64,000 bases of DNA from Letharia columbiana (GCF_014066305.1 NW_023501109.1:180535-244534); one strand, 5' to 3'; counted from the stretch's first letter, positions 1 to 12,674 are shown. Numbers and translations: made by a program. The notes: generated by a model not told the origin, from the letters alone.

Positions 1-12
1 TCGAGATTTACG

Positions 13-30
13 CCGTACTTTAAAGTACGG
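13..30. repeat. 18-bp perfect palindrome
   Basis: CCGTACTTTAAAGTACGG is an exact inverted repeat with no spacer. It lies about 140 bp upstream of the Snx41/Atg20 start codon, so it could be a dimeric transcription-factor site or a chance palindrome. Nothing else in the first 168 bases looks functional. Confidence 0.4.
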
Positions 31-168
31 ATCGTGCCAAGCCAGACGACTGCCTAAACGCCGACACGCCGTAGCCGACTGCAGATGTGGGATGAAGTGA
101 CGAACATTCAAAGCAAATTTGAATTGCCTGAGCTCTAGCACATCTTGATGCCTTGAATACAACTCAAT

Positions 169-2337
169 ATGTGGAATGACGAGGACAACAATCCTTATAG
201 CTCCTTTGACCGCCATGACTCTACCTCATCAGCACCCCGCCAGAACCCCCAAACCCATGGTATGCGATCCTAAGAAACAGAGAAGAAGGTTCCTTCTTGA
301 CTCAAGTCTCCTTACTTACGTGAAGCACACACCTCAGGTTTCGAGCGCCCATCTACTCCTACATCCGAAGACGAATCGCCCCCGAACGAGCCCCCAGAAT
401 TCGTGTCAAGGCAACGGGACCTGAGTGACGATGAGGATGAAGATGCCCAGCAAAGAGCTCCACGCAAGAAGGGAGGCTACGACAGTCGTATCGAGCAGAT
501 ACTCTACGAGAATCAGGACTTGCAGATTCTTATCACAGATGCCGGGAAGAACCATGAGAGTGGGGGAAGTTACATTGCGTACACGATAAGGACTGGGGTA
601 ATTCATGGCCGAAGAAAGTTCTTGATTTGTTCTCACAATATATAGGATCTCGAAGTTCGCAGGCGATACTCCGAATTTGCTTCTCTCAGAGCTACACTCG
701 TTAATCTACATCCCACACTGATCATACCACCGATCCCAGAGAAGCATTCAATGGCGGACTACGCGGCTAAGCCTACAAAAGCGAAAGAGGACACAAGCAT
801 TATAGATCTGCGCAAGAGAATGCTTGCCGTTTTTCTGAACCGATGTCGGAAGATGAACGAGGTCCGAGAAGACGGCGTGTGGTGGAGATTCCTCGACCCG
901 AATGCTAGCTGGGTAAGCAATGCTGAGTACGCGATGCTTGACATGGCTAATGCCGCCCCTTCAGAATGAGGTACTGCATTCACACCCGGTAAACTCGATA
1001 CCGAAAAGTATCATGAAAGCGCCACCACTCAACCCCTCTAGCCCCACCCCTGCACATCAATGGCTTCCTGTCCCCTCTTCGTCAGCAAAATTGAAGACGG
1101 CGTCTAAGACCTCCGCAACCGGTACACCATCGTCTCCTCCTATGCACTCTGGCATGGCTTCTTCAGCAGCCCACACAGTCCCGGGTACTCAAGTCTTCGG
1201 CCGCTTCCCTCCCGCATCTCAAAACCTCTCCGAACAGGATCTTGACCCTTACTTTAACAATTTCGAATCCGCAACCAGGGACCTTGAACTTCTTTTACAG
1301 GGGAACATCGAGAAAGTCAATCGACGTACCCTCACACATCTCTCGGCCCTCTCCACAGACATGGCAGAACTCGGTGCGAGATACAACGGTTTCTCGCTTT
1401 CTGAGCAGTCACCGACTGTCGCTGCTGCAATAGAGCGGATAGGGCAGGCTGTGGACTCCTCGTACATTGCAACTGAAGAGTTGTCGTCTACCCTAGGCGC
1501 CAATTTTGCAGAGCCAATGCGTGAGAGCGCACAATTTGCTGGAGTAGTCCGCGGAGTCTTGAGGTTCAGAATAATGAAAAGGATACAGGAAGAGATGACC
1601 AAGGATGAGCTGGCAACGAAACAAAATCTGCTTGAGTCCTTAGAGAAGAGCGAATTAGAAGCCAATAGGATCGAACAGTATCTTGCGAGTGGTGGCCATA
1701 CCGGCCCTCCGCCTAAGCGTTCCACTTCCTCAGCCTCTGCGCGGAGCATTAAGTCCGAGGCGGGTACGATCCAGCGACAAGAGGGCGAAGATAGAGCATC
1801 CATAGACTCTGATTTTCCGCCAACGCATGGAGAACCATCATCAGCATCGCATGGCGCCCAGGGCCACGACCAGGCATTGCCCTCGAGATCGAAGAGCCAA
1901 AGCGGAGGATTTGTAGCTAACAAAATCTTCGGGAGGATAAGTCATACATTCCAAGGCATTGTTGACGTCGATCCTGAACGGACCCGACGGGATCAGATAG
2001 GAAAGACTAGGGAGAGCTTGGTCCATGTAAGAGACCAGCCTGTAGCGCTTTCACCTCGAGCTAACGGATACTAAGCTTGAACAAGCTCTCAGTGTGTCTG
2101 ATCAGGATGTCAAAGACGCAAGCGCAGGTGTTTTGAAGGATCTCAAGCGATTCCAAATGGAAAAGGAGGATGATCTCAAGCGCTATATGGTATGTATCCA
2201 CATACGCATTACTTAAGCATGATGCTAACCTTCGCTTCCAGATCGCATATGCTAGGTGCCACATTGATTGGGCCAAGAAGAACGTCGACACTTGGAAAGA
2301 AGCTAAAGATGAGGTGGAAAAAATAGAAGTCAGGTAG
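169..2337 (+). CDS. SNX41: Sorting nexin Snx41/Atg20 (PX-BAR protein)
   Basis: Six exons close in phase: 169-259, 338-597, 646-912, 965-2026, 2076-2189 and 2242-2337, giving about 629 residues. The N-terminus is acidic and disordered; the PX domain follows (core RRRYSEFASLR, then PPIPEKH), where phosphatidylinositol-3-phosphate binds. The remainder is a helical BAR-like region with a Ser-rich insert and a conserved C-terminal block (ASAGVLKDLKRF, then RCHIDWAKKNVDTWKEAKDE). The family sorts cargo from endosomes and acts in selective autophagy. Filamentous fungi often have one gene covering yeast Snx41 and Atg20, and this looks like that form. The start is the first ATG in frame with the spliced product. 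The 49-bp intron at 2027-2075 was chosen because it is the only phase-compatible reading that keeps LEQALSVSDQD. Confidence 0.9.
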
Positions 2338-3635
2338 TGTTGGTATGGCGTTATGAGAATCAGTATCAGTCCTCAGGTACATAGATGTGTATCTGTATAA
2401 AACCCAAAGACTAATATCCGTACTCTCATCTCTTTGGCGACCCCTTACCTTGGGGAAATTTCGAGGGTCCCAGTATCATTCAAGCTAGAACAAGCTTACT
2501 GGCACAGATTTGAAACTAAATGTGAGTCTCAAGCCGCGGCTCAGATTGAATGATTAGGTATTGGGATTCATGATGTCTTGCGGAGCAATAGAGAAATAGC
2601 AAGGACGAGCGGCGAGTTTTGGGCCCTTGGAAGCAGTTGGTAGGGAATCATGATTGATAAAGTCCCGGAATGTTGAAATACAATGCGCTGGATTTACGCA
2701 GCCCAAGGACGACAGACATGTCGTCGGTAGCGAGATCGACGAGCCTAGTTTGGTACCTGCGTCCGATGGTTCGACAAGATTTTGCTTTGAAAATCATATG
2801 TTGAGAAGCCTTTGCGCTCCGGAACTTTTTCTGGGGAAGGCATCAAAGCTCGTCTTGTGCTGCTACAAGTCAGACATCAAAGATAGAAGAAAATAGAAGA
2901 GATTGATGAGATTGAGACAGGATGGTCCCAAACTCCCTAGGTACTGGCTCCCCACTTCTGCTCATTCGGCAGAGCGCTACCCCACATCTGCACAAGGAAA
3001 TTAGTCTCAACCTTTTCTCCGTCTTGGCATTCTGCCGCAGTCTCCCTTTGTTCGTACAACGAATGGCATTGATGCAACATAAATCCCTCTCTTCAAATGT
3101 ACATCACCGTATTAGCATGCTTGCGCCAGACAAGGACAAGTCCATTCTTCCCATCTCATCTCATCCCACCTGACCAGCAGAGAGGCAAAAATGGCAATCC
3201 TTGAATGCGCGCGTTGATATTTACTGAGACTTTCACTGGGCTGAGGTCGCTATTTCGGGACAGGGGACAGGGGTACTCTTAAAGTACTCGTACTTATTGA
3301 CAATGAGATCTTGGCTGCGCCGCTAAGAGACGCCATCACCACCAAGGCAACGGACTTCGCAAATCGTAACCATCTTTCCACTTCCTACTCCTCTTCCCTT
3401 CTCCTCCTCATCGTCACTGGCGCCACTCATCACGAGGGTAACGAAATCGCAACCGAGTCTTCTCATAACTGCACAACTCTCTGCTTGACGGCGCAGTCGC
3501 CCATGGCAGCGTCTCCGCCTTGCGCCTCGCCCCTACTGAATACGGCTTGAACGAATCTGCATCACGGCACTTTGAATATACTTACTATTTAATTTTTAAC
3601 TTGTTACTATCTGTATTTGGGATACGTCTGTCCTT
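2338..3635. other. Intergenic, no gene seen
   Basis: Open frames here are short, uninformative and lack family features. The stretch around 2960-2990 has a weak tRNA D-arm resemblance (GGCAGAGCGC) but no matching T-arm or acceptor stem. The distal part is pyrimidine-rich and presumably contains the promoter of the GH76 gene. Confidence 0.5.
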
Positions 3636-5286
3636 ATGTTATTCTTACGGAAACCTCAGGTGCTCGGGGCTTTGGGCGCTTTGATGTATGGCGGACAGGC
3701 TGTTCAGGGAATTGAGTTGGACCTTTCAGATTCCAGTAAGATCTTACCATCACCGGCATGCCGACAATATGTTCGGCCGCACAAACTCCCTGCGCTTAGA
3801 TCGCTGACCTGGTTCTGTCCTTCTCCAGACTCAATAAAGCAAGCAGCAAGCACAATTGCCTACGGCATGATGACCTACTACACAGGCAATGAGACGGGAC
3901 AACCGGTCGGATTATTGCCGAGCCCTTATTATTGGTGGGAAGCAGGTGCTATGTTCGGACAGATGATTGAATACTGGTATTATACGGGCGACAGTACATA
4001 CAACGACGTGATCACACAAGGCCTTCTAGCACAAGTTGGGCCTGACAACGATTATATGCCGCCAAACCAGACGAAGACTGAGGTAGGAACTGCTACGCCC
4101 AAGATACTTCCCCGGCACTGTGACCACGCCGGGAGAAATTGTGGCCAACAGAGATCCCAAAACTGACACCTGTACAGGGAAACGATGACCAAGTATTCTG
4201 GGCATTCGCGGTCATGTCTGCCGCAGAATTCAACTTTCCAGCCCCTCCAGCAGGCAAGCCTTCATGGCTCTCCCTCGCCCAGGCGGTATTCAACGAACAA
4301 GCCAGCCGGTGGGATACTACAGCATGTGGTGGAGGACTTCGATGGCAGATCTTCACTTGGAACAATGGATATGACTATAAAAACAGCATATCGAACGGGG
4401 GCTTCTTTCAACTGGCCGCACGTCTGGCTAGATATACCGGTAACCAAACGTACGCGGATTGGGCCGACAAGTCCTACGACTGGATCATTCAGACCCCACT
4501 GTTCACAAGCAACTACGTCATCTATGACGGTGCTGAAATGGCGAACAATTGCACTATTGCAGATGAGCTCCAATGGACTTACAACATCGGCACCTACCTC
4601 ATGGGTGCCGCAAACATGTGGAACTACGTAAGTTTTCTTTGGTAGACTGCCTCGGGTCGACATTCCCCAAGCCCCAAGGCTGACATTATTGCCAGACAAC
4701 TGGTAATTCCACCTGGGAAACCCGCATCCAGGGCATGCTGAAAGGCATGGATATTTTCTTTCCTCAACAATACGGCGGTGGGAAGATCATGGTTGAGGTC
4801 GCCTGCGAGCCTGAAGTTACTTGCAATTATGACCAGCCTTCTTTCAAAGCCTACCTCGCACGCTGGATGGCAGCCACGACCCAGCTCGCGCCCTTTACCT
4901 ATGACACCATACAGCCCCTTCTCTACACCTCAGCGCAAGGCGCCGCTGGGCAGTGCTCGGGAGGAAACAATGGTCAGACATGTGGCAGGATGTGGTACCA
5001 GAACACATGGGACGGCAAATCCGGTGTTGGCGAGCAGATGAGCGCTTTGAGTGTTGTCCAGGCGAACTTGATCTCAAAAGTGGCGCCGCCTGTCACCCAA
5101 AACTCTGGAGGGACTTCGAAGGGAGATCCGAGCGCTGGGTCGACTTCAGGTGGACAGCCAACAGTCATGCTCGGTTCCAGTTTGACAAGAACGATGACAG
5201 CTGGGGATAAAGCAGGCGCTGGGATTGTAACAGCGATTATATGTTCAGGCTTGTTGGGTTCTTTGGCGTGGATGACATTTCTATGA
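3636..5286 (+). CDS. DCW1: GPI-anchored endo-1,6-alpha-mannosidase, GH76 (Dfg5/Dcw1 type)
   Basis: Four exons: 3636-3735, 3829-4082, 4178-4627 and 4696-5286, about 464 residues. A hydrophobic signal peptide ([20 protein letters not shown]) is followed by ELDLSDS, the usual mature start of this family. GH76 landmarks are [17 protein letters not shown], the catalytic double aspartate in [27 protein letters not shown] and [16 protein letters not shown]. The C-terminus has a Ser/Gly-rich linker and a hydrophobic tail ([20 protein letters not shown]) fitting GPI attachment. Known role of the family: processing GPI glycans so that mannoproteins become cross-linked into the cell wall. Several Asn-X-Ser/Thr sites fit a secreted glycoprotein. 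It stands alone between two housekeeping genes. Confidence 0.92.
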
Positions 5287-5808
5287 CTGTTGTTTTGGGT
5301 TGGGAGAAAAGCGACATATGAGTGCGGCTGAGTATATATTGTCGACATTTCATGGCGTGGGTCTCGGGAAATGGCAGCATGTCATGAATGTTGCATGGGT
5401 TTGGGGATCTAGGTGTCTATCGTTCAACGAATAGGTCATACATTCTTATGTATATTGCCCCTTCAAAATTACCAGTATCAGTAATACAACTGTGGCTCGG
5501 ACAAACGAGGAGTGAATTAGTAGTGAGTTGTGCTGACCGTTGACGAAATCAATGACCTCGTGCAGGTGTTGAGGGTGTTGATAGCTTAGCACGATCGACG
5601 CGCCTCCACAAGCGAGTTCAAATGCTGAAAGGACCACCAGCACCCTCGACACTTGATTTCTCTATATTTTAATGGATGGGCTTTGTCTGAAACTCATCGT
5701 CAGCATACTTTAATCAATCATACCTCCTGTGTGCTTGGGGTACGAGTCATCTTTTCTCCTCGCTCTTCCAAACTTTTCTGCCTAAGCCTTATTCCCTAAG
5801 GGAATAAG
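5287..5808. other. Intergenic / unresolved first exon of the deubiquitinase
   Basis: No convincing gene. The 5' exon of the following deubiquitinase should lie here, since that frame hits a stop at 5797-5799 and has no ATG until about 6217. An ATG at 5672 opens only 13 codons, and no donor could be tied to it with confidence. A 12-bp inverted repeat occupies 5786-5810. Confidence 0.5.
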
Positions 5809-5810
5809 GC
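5786..5810. repeat. 12-bp inverted repeat at a probable splice acceptor
   Basis: GCCTTATTCCCT, one base (A), then AGGGAATAAGGC. The right arm ends across AATAAG/GCC, where the first visible exon of the Ubp12-like gene appears to begin. In RNA it would form a tight hairpin over the 3' splice site. Confidence 0.45.
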
Positions 5811-8800
5811 CTTCACCTTCACGACGTCTCCCAATAAGAAGCGCAAGCTTTCGCTGCCAGAATCCTCAGAGGACACCTCCAATACTCAGGAAGTATCTTC
5901 TCCGCTTGACCTCGTCATCACCGACCCCGCTATACGTCTCACGTCATCTCCCTCACCTCCGGCATACATACCCAAGCACCTAGTTCTGGAAGGAGCAAGG
6001 AAGGGGCGGTCGCCCACCCCAGAGCTGTCAACCACAGCAGCCAGCTCACCTAGTGGCGCTTATGCTGGGTTGACCCTTGATAGTGACGGTTACGCAAGCG
6101 GGACAGAGACTGCTGGGCCTAACAAGCGCAGAGGCTCGTTGGCAAGTAGCGGGTTAAGAGGTGGGGCATCAAGTCCTGTTCGGTCATCATCACCGGCAAA
6201 GAGGAGGGCTTCAGCTATGGCGAATGATGATGTGGATATGGAGAGCCAAGATGCTGGCTCGATTTCCGGTAGTGGAATTAAAAATACGGCGAACACAGCG
6301 AATACAGCACGGTGGAACAGCAAGAGTCAGGGAACGAGGCACAAGAGAGAGACGAGTGTAGATATGCTTGCTCAAGAGTTGGATCCCCAGAGTGCCACGT
6401 CTTCTACAAGTTCCACGTCTGGTGGTGATGGGACTGCATCCTCAACTTCGAGCATGCCGACATCTGGCGACATCCCTACCATCGATGATCAGATCAATCA
6501 GGTCCAGCAACTGGCTCAGCAGGGCTCTATGCGAGAAGGCCAGAAAGGCTATATTGTAGCCACCAAGTGGCTCAACCGCGTACTGGCAAGAGGAACTGAT
6601 GGCGCAGGCTCGGACAAGTATGGCAAGGAAGCAAGAGAAGGGGCAATCGGACCTGTCGATAACACTGGAATCAACTTGGTGACAGATCGAGATGCATCTC
6701 CTTTCAATGATGAGGCCGGCGAACCGTTCGTCCCTCTTGCTCCCGGCTTGAATCTTGGTGAAGACTTCGAAATTCTACCGGAGGCCGCGTGGGAACTCAT
6801 CATGAAATGGTATACACTGGCCAAGGGATCTGCTATCATTAGGAGATATTGTCATAACACCAGCACCAGTGAGACCCAGGAGAACCTTCAGTATGAGCTA
6901 CATCCTCCTGTGTTCACCATTCTGAAGCTTCCCAACAGAAGCGAGGGGTTGACAGCGAAAACTCTGAGAGAAAAGGATGCAACACCGGTGAAGATCCTAG
7001 CTAGTAGGCATGAGCTTTACCAGACTTTCCTTAAGCGAGCAAAAACGTCCTCCGGCATTGATCTGGGAACCAGAGTCCGCATTTGGAGAATTCTTGGCGG
7101 TCTAGGAGGGAAGTCTGGCGCAGAAATGATGACACCTGCCCAGTCACGAAGCACTTCGCCTGCTCCAGGAGCTATTCTGTCCGTGGACCCTGGCACCAAG
7201 CTCGTTGTTGACGCAAGCGAATTCGCAGGCTTACAGCTCGGAACTCAGCGTGAGCTGGTCGATGTCAACGACGAGACAGCCAATGTTAAATACAACGGCC
7301 ATTTGAGCCTGGATGTCGCTGGGCTTCGGCAAAATGAGGTGATCGTGCTCGAGGAAATGATTGGTGGGCCCGGTGGAGGAGAGTGGGTATCCGATAATGC
7401 GGCATCGAAGATCAAGTTGCATGGTAATGTCCCTATCAGCATCACTAAGAGCGGCAATACCACGGTCAAGGACTCGCTCAAGCCAACTGCAAATACTAGT
7501 AGAGCGACTAGTCCGGCTCCAAACGGGATAATGACCCGTGGTCGCACGGCAAAGAATGGTCGTGTCCGAGGCACTGTTGGCTTGAACAACTTGGGGAACA
7601 CGTGCTACATGAACTCGGCTCTGCAGTGTGTCCGAAGCGTGGAAGAGTTGACGCATTACTTTCTCGGTGAGTGGGCATTTTTTCCAAGGCCCCCGAAATG
7701 ATCTACCCACGATGTCTACAGGCTTGTATCCTCATGCTAACAGCCTACAGAGGACAGGTGGAAGCCCGAACTGAATACGGACAATCCCCTCGGTCACAAT
7801 GGAGCGGTGGCAAAGTCTTATGCAAGTCTTCTCAAAGACATGTAAGGCCTCATCCCGCAGCGATGTCCCAATCTCAGGGGGCGCACGCTCTGAGCAAGCT
7901 GACTGTCAATCAGGTATGCCCCGAATTCCCTGAGCTCATTCGCTCCCAGGAGTTTTAAAAACGTGATTGGCAAATATGGACCGTCTTTTTCAGGCTGGCA
8001 ACAGCAGGATTCTCAAGAATTTTTGCTATTCTTGCTCGACGGTCTCCAGGAGGATCTGAATCGTGTCCAAAAGAAGCCCTACGTCGAAAAACCAGATTCT
8101 ACGGACGAAATGGTTCATGATCCTGTAGCATTACAGCAAATGGCGGACAAGTGTTGGGATATCTACAAGGCACGGAGCGACTCGGTCATCACAGATCTAT
8201 TTGCAGGCATGTACAAGTCTACCGTCATTTGCCCGGTCTGCGACAAGGTCAGCATCATATTCGATCCGTTCAACAACCTCACCCTGCAACTACCGATTGA
8301 GAGCCTTTGGTCAAAGCCCATATTTTTCTTTCCCATGCGCGGAACGCCAATTAGCGTTGCTGTAGATATCGACAAGAACGCGAGCTTTATGGCCCTCAAA
8401 GAGTACGTCGCCGGCAAATTTCCAGGGGTCGAAGCCAAGCGGATGATTGTTGCAGAAATCTACAAAAACAAATTCTACAAATTCTTTGGCGATAAGACCT
8501 CTATCAGCGACGAGCACATTGTCGAAGCCGACCAGATTGCGATATACGAGGTAGAGGCCAAGCCTACTAATTACCCTTCTCCAAAGAAGAAGACTTCCGG
8601 TTTCAAGATGTACAACTTCAATCGTGACGACGATGACATCCCAGAGGGTGCATCTCCCTTGGCAGAAAAGATGATGGTACCTGTGTTCCATCGTCGAGTG
8701 AAGGAAAACTTGTCGAAGTACACGCAGAAGCAAGTCTTTGGGGCTCCCTTTTTCATCGTTGTCACTCCTGAGGAAGCCAAAGACTACGACAGAATCTTAC

Positions 8801-10950
8801 AAAAGGTCCTGGCCCGAGTGGAAAACATGACGACCCGGGATTTCCTGCGCGAGGGTGCTGAATCCCAAGATGGACCTGGAGGAGAAATTGACTCTGCCAC
8901 AGAGGACTCAGACACTGTTGTTATGCACACGGACGAGGCAGACTCATCCACAGACTCCGGCGTGCAATCCAAATCTTTAGAGAGCGAAGACGGGATGATC
9001 GATATCTCTATGCGCGACGGCGAGGAGACAGCCCCTCCAAAATCCAACCTTCCTGAGCTAAACCCACTGGCCCCTATGCTCCGGCCTGGAGCCTTCATTA
9101 CACCTGGCGTCAGGAGCCTCTTTGAAATGAGATACATCGCATCTAACGGGACCGAGATGATACCCACCGGCTTGACGACTCTGTCTGACGAGAGCAAAAC
9201 TTACCCAACCATTGCTTCAAGGAAACCAGAGCCTTCAGGGGGACCCCCTGTCAGGTCAAAAATGAGTGTAATGGAACGAATTTCGGAACGTCAGAGCCGG
9301 GCGGTGAGCCCACCCTCCAGCGATGAAGATGCAGATGATGTACCACCTGCGGCACAAGCTCAAGCTCAGGATTCTGCCGACGATTCGGATGGACTCCCAG
9401 AGATTGCAGAATTGGCTCAGCCTAGAATGGGCTTTGGTACGTTTGGCAGGAACACACAGCGCAATAGTAAAGGGCTAATCACATACTCCCGGAAAGGCAA
9501 TCAGTCAGCCTCGAAGCTGCGGCGTGATGGAGACGCCTTACCGGGCGAAAGCTTACCGTTAATACACCTGGGTGAATCTATTCTGCTCGACTGGACCCCA
9601 GAAGGCTATGATGCTCTCTTCTCTGGGGCTACTCATCGTGCGAATGAAGAAATGCGGGGTTCACGTACTTGGGAGAACGTCAGCACTTTACCAGATCCGG
9701 AGCTGGAAGAAAAGCGACAGTCTCGTTACAGTCGAAGAAAGAACGGCGTCACTCTTGGCGACTGCCTTGATGAGTTCGGAAAGCCAGAAATCTTGTCTGA
9801 AAGTGATGCTTGGTACTGTCCAAGGTGCAAAGAACACCGTCGCGCCAGCAAGCAGTTCGAACTGTGGAAATCGCCCGACATTCTTGTCATACACCTCAAG
9901 CGATTCAGCGCACAAGGTCGCTTCAGAGATAAGCTCGATGTCTCCGTCGACTTTCCAATCAAGGGCCTGGATCTGACTACTAGAATGGCCATGCAGGAAG
10001 AGGGAAAGAGTCCAATCTACGATCTCTTTGCGGTAGACAATCACTACGGCGGTCTTGGAGGCGGTCACTATACTGCATACGCATCCAACTTTATGGAAGA
10101 GAATCAGACCTGGTATGAATACAATGGTGAGTGACTAGCCGAGTCCTGTTCATTTAGGGCCTTACTGATCGTCATAGACTCCTCCGTATCGCGCAGAACA
10201 GACCCCCAAAAGGTGGTGACAAACGCCGCGTACCTCCTTTTCTACCGACGTCGCTCTGTCCACCACCTCGGCGGCCCGAACTTCGAGTGGCTTTCGACCC
10301 CCGAAACCAACTCGTCCGAATCCCAGCCAACCTCCCGTGCTACATCACAGGCGGGGGAAGGCAAGCGTCTCGACGACTCCTCCCGCAATGGCTCGTCGAG
10401 CGCTTTACGCGGAGTAGGAGCAGCTCACCAAGCGGGAGGTGGTGGCTCGGCGGCAGAAGGAGTGATGATCGGTCCGATGAGGACAGGAGTTGATGATGAC
10501 TTGCCTGCTTATGCAGAAAGCGATCCTAATGGCGCTTCCACAGTTGACCCAAGGGGTCTGAACGTGGAGCCAGACATGGATGAAGACGACGAGGGAATCG
10601 GCATGGCGCCAGGGCCTTTAACCTACGTCAGTCCTAAATCGGACTGGAGTTTCGATCGCCTGGGTTACGGAGAAAACGAACAAATTACGGCCGCACCTCA
10701 TACCAGTGACAACGACGAAGACTTGTTTGCAGGGGATAACAGCAGCACTAAAGCGGCAGGCAGCTCCTTCAGCAATGGTGATGGCGATCGTATGTTGGAT
10801 TTCCAAACGGATGAGGGGACTACTATGGGGCCATTTGCGACACCGCCGGACGATGAGGTACCTCTTGATGTGCCGTTGATGCAGGATCAATACGAGGAGA
10901 CGGTGGCCGAGGTGATGATTTCGGAGAACGATGAGTTCAAAATGGACTGA
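5809..10950 (+). CDS. UBP12: Ubp12-like ubiquitin C-terminal hydrolase (USP4/15 type), 5' end unresolved
   Basis: Visible exons: 5809-7666, 7751-7841, 7950-10126 and 10178-10950, about 1,630 residues plus a missing first exon. Order: a basic, Ser/Pro-rich tail (SPNKKRKLSLPESSED); a DUSP-like region near KGYIVATKWLNRVLARG; the catalytic Cys box GTVGLNNLGNTCYMNSALQC; GWQQQDSQEFLLFLLDGL; a zinc-ribbon pair CPVC and CPRC; then the His box HYGGLGGGHYTAYA and NAAYLLFYRR. The C-terminal tail of about 230 residues is acidic. It is a cysteine protease removing ubiquitin from substrates. The 7842-7949 intron closes in phase, but the join KDM-SFKNVIGKYG looks about a dozen residues short of the family, so a small exon may be hidden in it. 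Upstream protein clearly continues past the first in-frame ATG at about 6217. Confidence 0.88.
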
Positions 10951-11556
10951 ACGGGCCGGCCCAGAGGCGGTACAATGTTCTCTCTGACTGAGAGGTGACG
11001 AGAGGGTCGGTCGAGAGATAGTGTAGGTTCTATGGGTGTCACGAAGCTGGTGACGTGACTTCAGAACATCGCATTCGGATTGCTCATGAAGATGAGTGGG
11101 GGGCTATTGTAATTGGAGCACAAAAGCAAAGCTAGACAGACAGCATTTGATGCATTACATCTTGAATACCTTTCAAGGCAATTCGTTGTCTGCACCGCTT
11201 ACCATCTCGATCCCCTCATTACCTAGCCACTCAATTAACCATGACCCATGCCAATTGAACAATCGTACCATCCCACGCATTCTCGCCTCAAAACCCTCAT
11301 CCCCACCACCGCATCTGTTCCCGCGGCAGCAGCAGCCACCCTACCCTTTCCTTTCCTTTCCTTCCCCTGCCCTCACCTCTCCCGCACCCTCCTCCACCGC
11401 CAATGACCCCCCTCATCTCATCTCATCTCATCTCATACTCCCCCCCCTTCATCCCCCCCTCTTCCCTCTGCTCCCCCATCCCCTGTCCACCCCCAGCCGC
11501 AGCCCCTCTCGAACTCAACCCCAACCCCAGCCCGAGCCCGCTCCCGTACAGACCGT
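10951..11556. other. Intergenic with CT-rich pentamer repeat
   Basis: This is 3' flank between two convergent genes. The second half is strongly C/T biased, and five copies of the pentamer CTCAT/TCATC lie at about 11411-11436. Long plus-strand open frames here come from the compositional bias and are not supported as coding. Confidence 0.5.
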
Positions 11557-12323
11557 TCAGGATGGCGGGACCGGGCTCGACGCCGTCCAGACCCTCGATC
11601 CCGCGCCGTGGGGCCACGGTGACGGATGCGCTTTTGCCGCGCCGGGTCCGGTTCCGGTTCCATTTCCATTTCCAGGTGTGAAGGGGGGGGGGTTTGGCGT
11701 CGTTGGTGTTGGTGCGGGTGCGGGTGCGGTGTCGGCTTTTGGACCGCCCGCGATGCCCGAGGCCGACGCCCCCCCGCGATGCCCGAGGCCGGGCCCTCGC
11801 TCCAGCTCGGCCATCTTGCGCCCTCGGTCCCGGTGGATGAGGATGACGGCGATGAGGGTGCAGAGGAGGGCGAGGGTTGAGAGGAGGGAGGTGGCGATGA
11901 GGGTTGCGCGTTGGGGGGGGGTCCAGGGGGTGGTGGAGGCGTGGGGTGGTGGTGGTGGTGGTGGGGTGGAAGGGGTTGCGGTGGGCCGGACGGTGTTGGT
12001 TGTTGTTGTTGTTGTTGTTGTTGTTGGTGCTGGTGGAGGGACGGGGGTCGTGGAGGGTTGGGGGAGGGGGGAGAAGGAGAAGGAGGTTGGGGTTGTGAGG
12101 ATGGGGTTTGGCGGGGGGTTGAGGAGGGGGGTGAAGGGGGGGGGAAGGAGGTGGTGGTTGAATGGTGGGGGGTTGCGGAGTGAGAGGAGGAGGGTTTTTG
12201 AGTCTTCGGGTTTTTGGTACTGGTTGGGTGAAGAGAGTGTGTGGTTTCGACTGTGGTTCTTGGTATACTGGTTGGAGTGTCGGTGCGTGCGGGTGTGTCT
12301 GTGCTGGCTTTGGTGGAAGCCAT
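11557..12323 (-). CDS. Single-pass membrane protein with Ser/Thr/Pro stalk; frame break in a C-run
   Basis: Read on the minus strand, one frame gives a clean membrane anchor at about 11890-11830 (ATLIATSLLSTLALLCTLIA) followed by a basic stop-transfer (HRDRGRK) and a low-complexity cytoplasmic tail ending at 11557. Upstream in the same frame is a Thr/Pro-rich stalk with a run of Thr codons (the GTT repeat at 11997-12027 on the plus strand). The best start, ATG at 12323 (MASTKASTDTP), is in another frame. One extra base in the nine-C run at 12136-12144 would join the two frames; an intron would too, but no good one is visible. The architecture recalls fungal Mid2/WSC-type wall sensors, without a signal peptide or cysteine domain. 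Function unknown. Confidence 0.45.
11997..12027. repeat. GTT/AAC trinucleotide repeat
   Basis: About ten uninterrupted GTT units. On the minus strand they encode a poly-Thr, poly-Asn or poly-Gln tract depending on frame; the frame leading into the membrane anchor gives Thr. Such tracts are usually length-polymorphic. Confidence 0.8.
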
Positions 12324-12674
12324 GGTCGGCATAATAGTTGTGGGAGTGTTGTGTTTGGAGTCATGATTGCATTGAGGTAGAGGTGGAGTGGAGGAGGGAG
12401 GAGATTGGAAATACGCTGATGTGATTTGCGAATGCAACATCATCATGCGAGTAGGACTCGTCAGCGCTTCACTTCACTATGGAGAGCACGCGCCAAACCG
12501 TATTGGGGAGTCCCTCCACGGCGCCGTTGTGAAACCTTCCCTATCCTATCAGAAGCTCTTCCGCCATGTGACATCTAACCCCTCTTTACAATCCGGGCCG
12601 AACAGTGACAGCAATCCCCTTACCGCTCGCCACCATGAAAATCAACCGTCTTGCATTTCTACCCATTCCCAATC

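Noticed and set aside
2955..2985. tRNA-like D-arm string TTCGGCAGAGCGCTACC
   Set aside because: No matching anticodon arm, T-arm or acceptor stem in the next 70 bases on either strand.
5446..5652. 68-codon hydrophobic minus-strand frame
   Set aside because: Short, no splice or family support, and located in the region expected to hold the 5' end of the Ubp12-like gene.
11423..12446. Several 300-400 codon open frames on both strands
   Set aside because: They come from a strongly C/T- and G/A-biased stretch that suppresses stop codons; only the minus frame with the membrane helix has protein-like structure.
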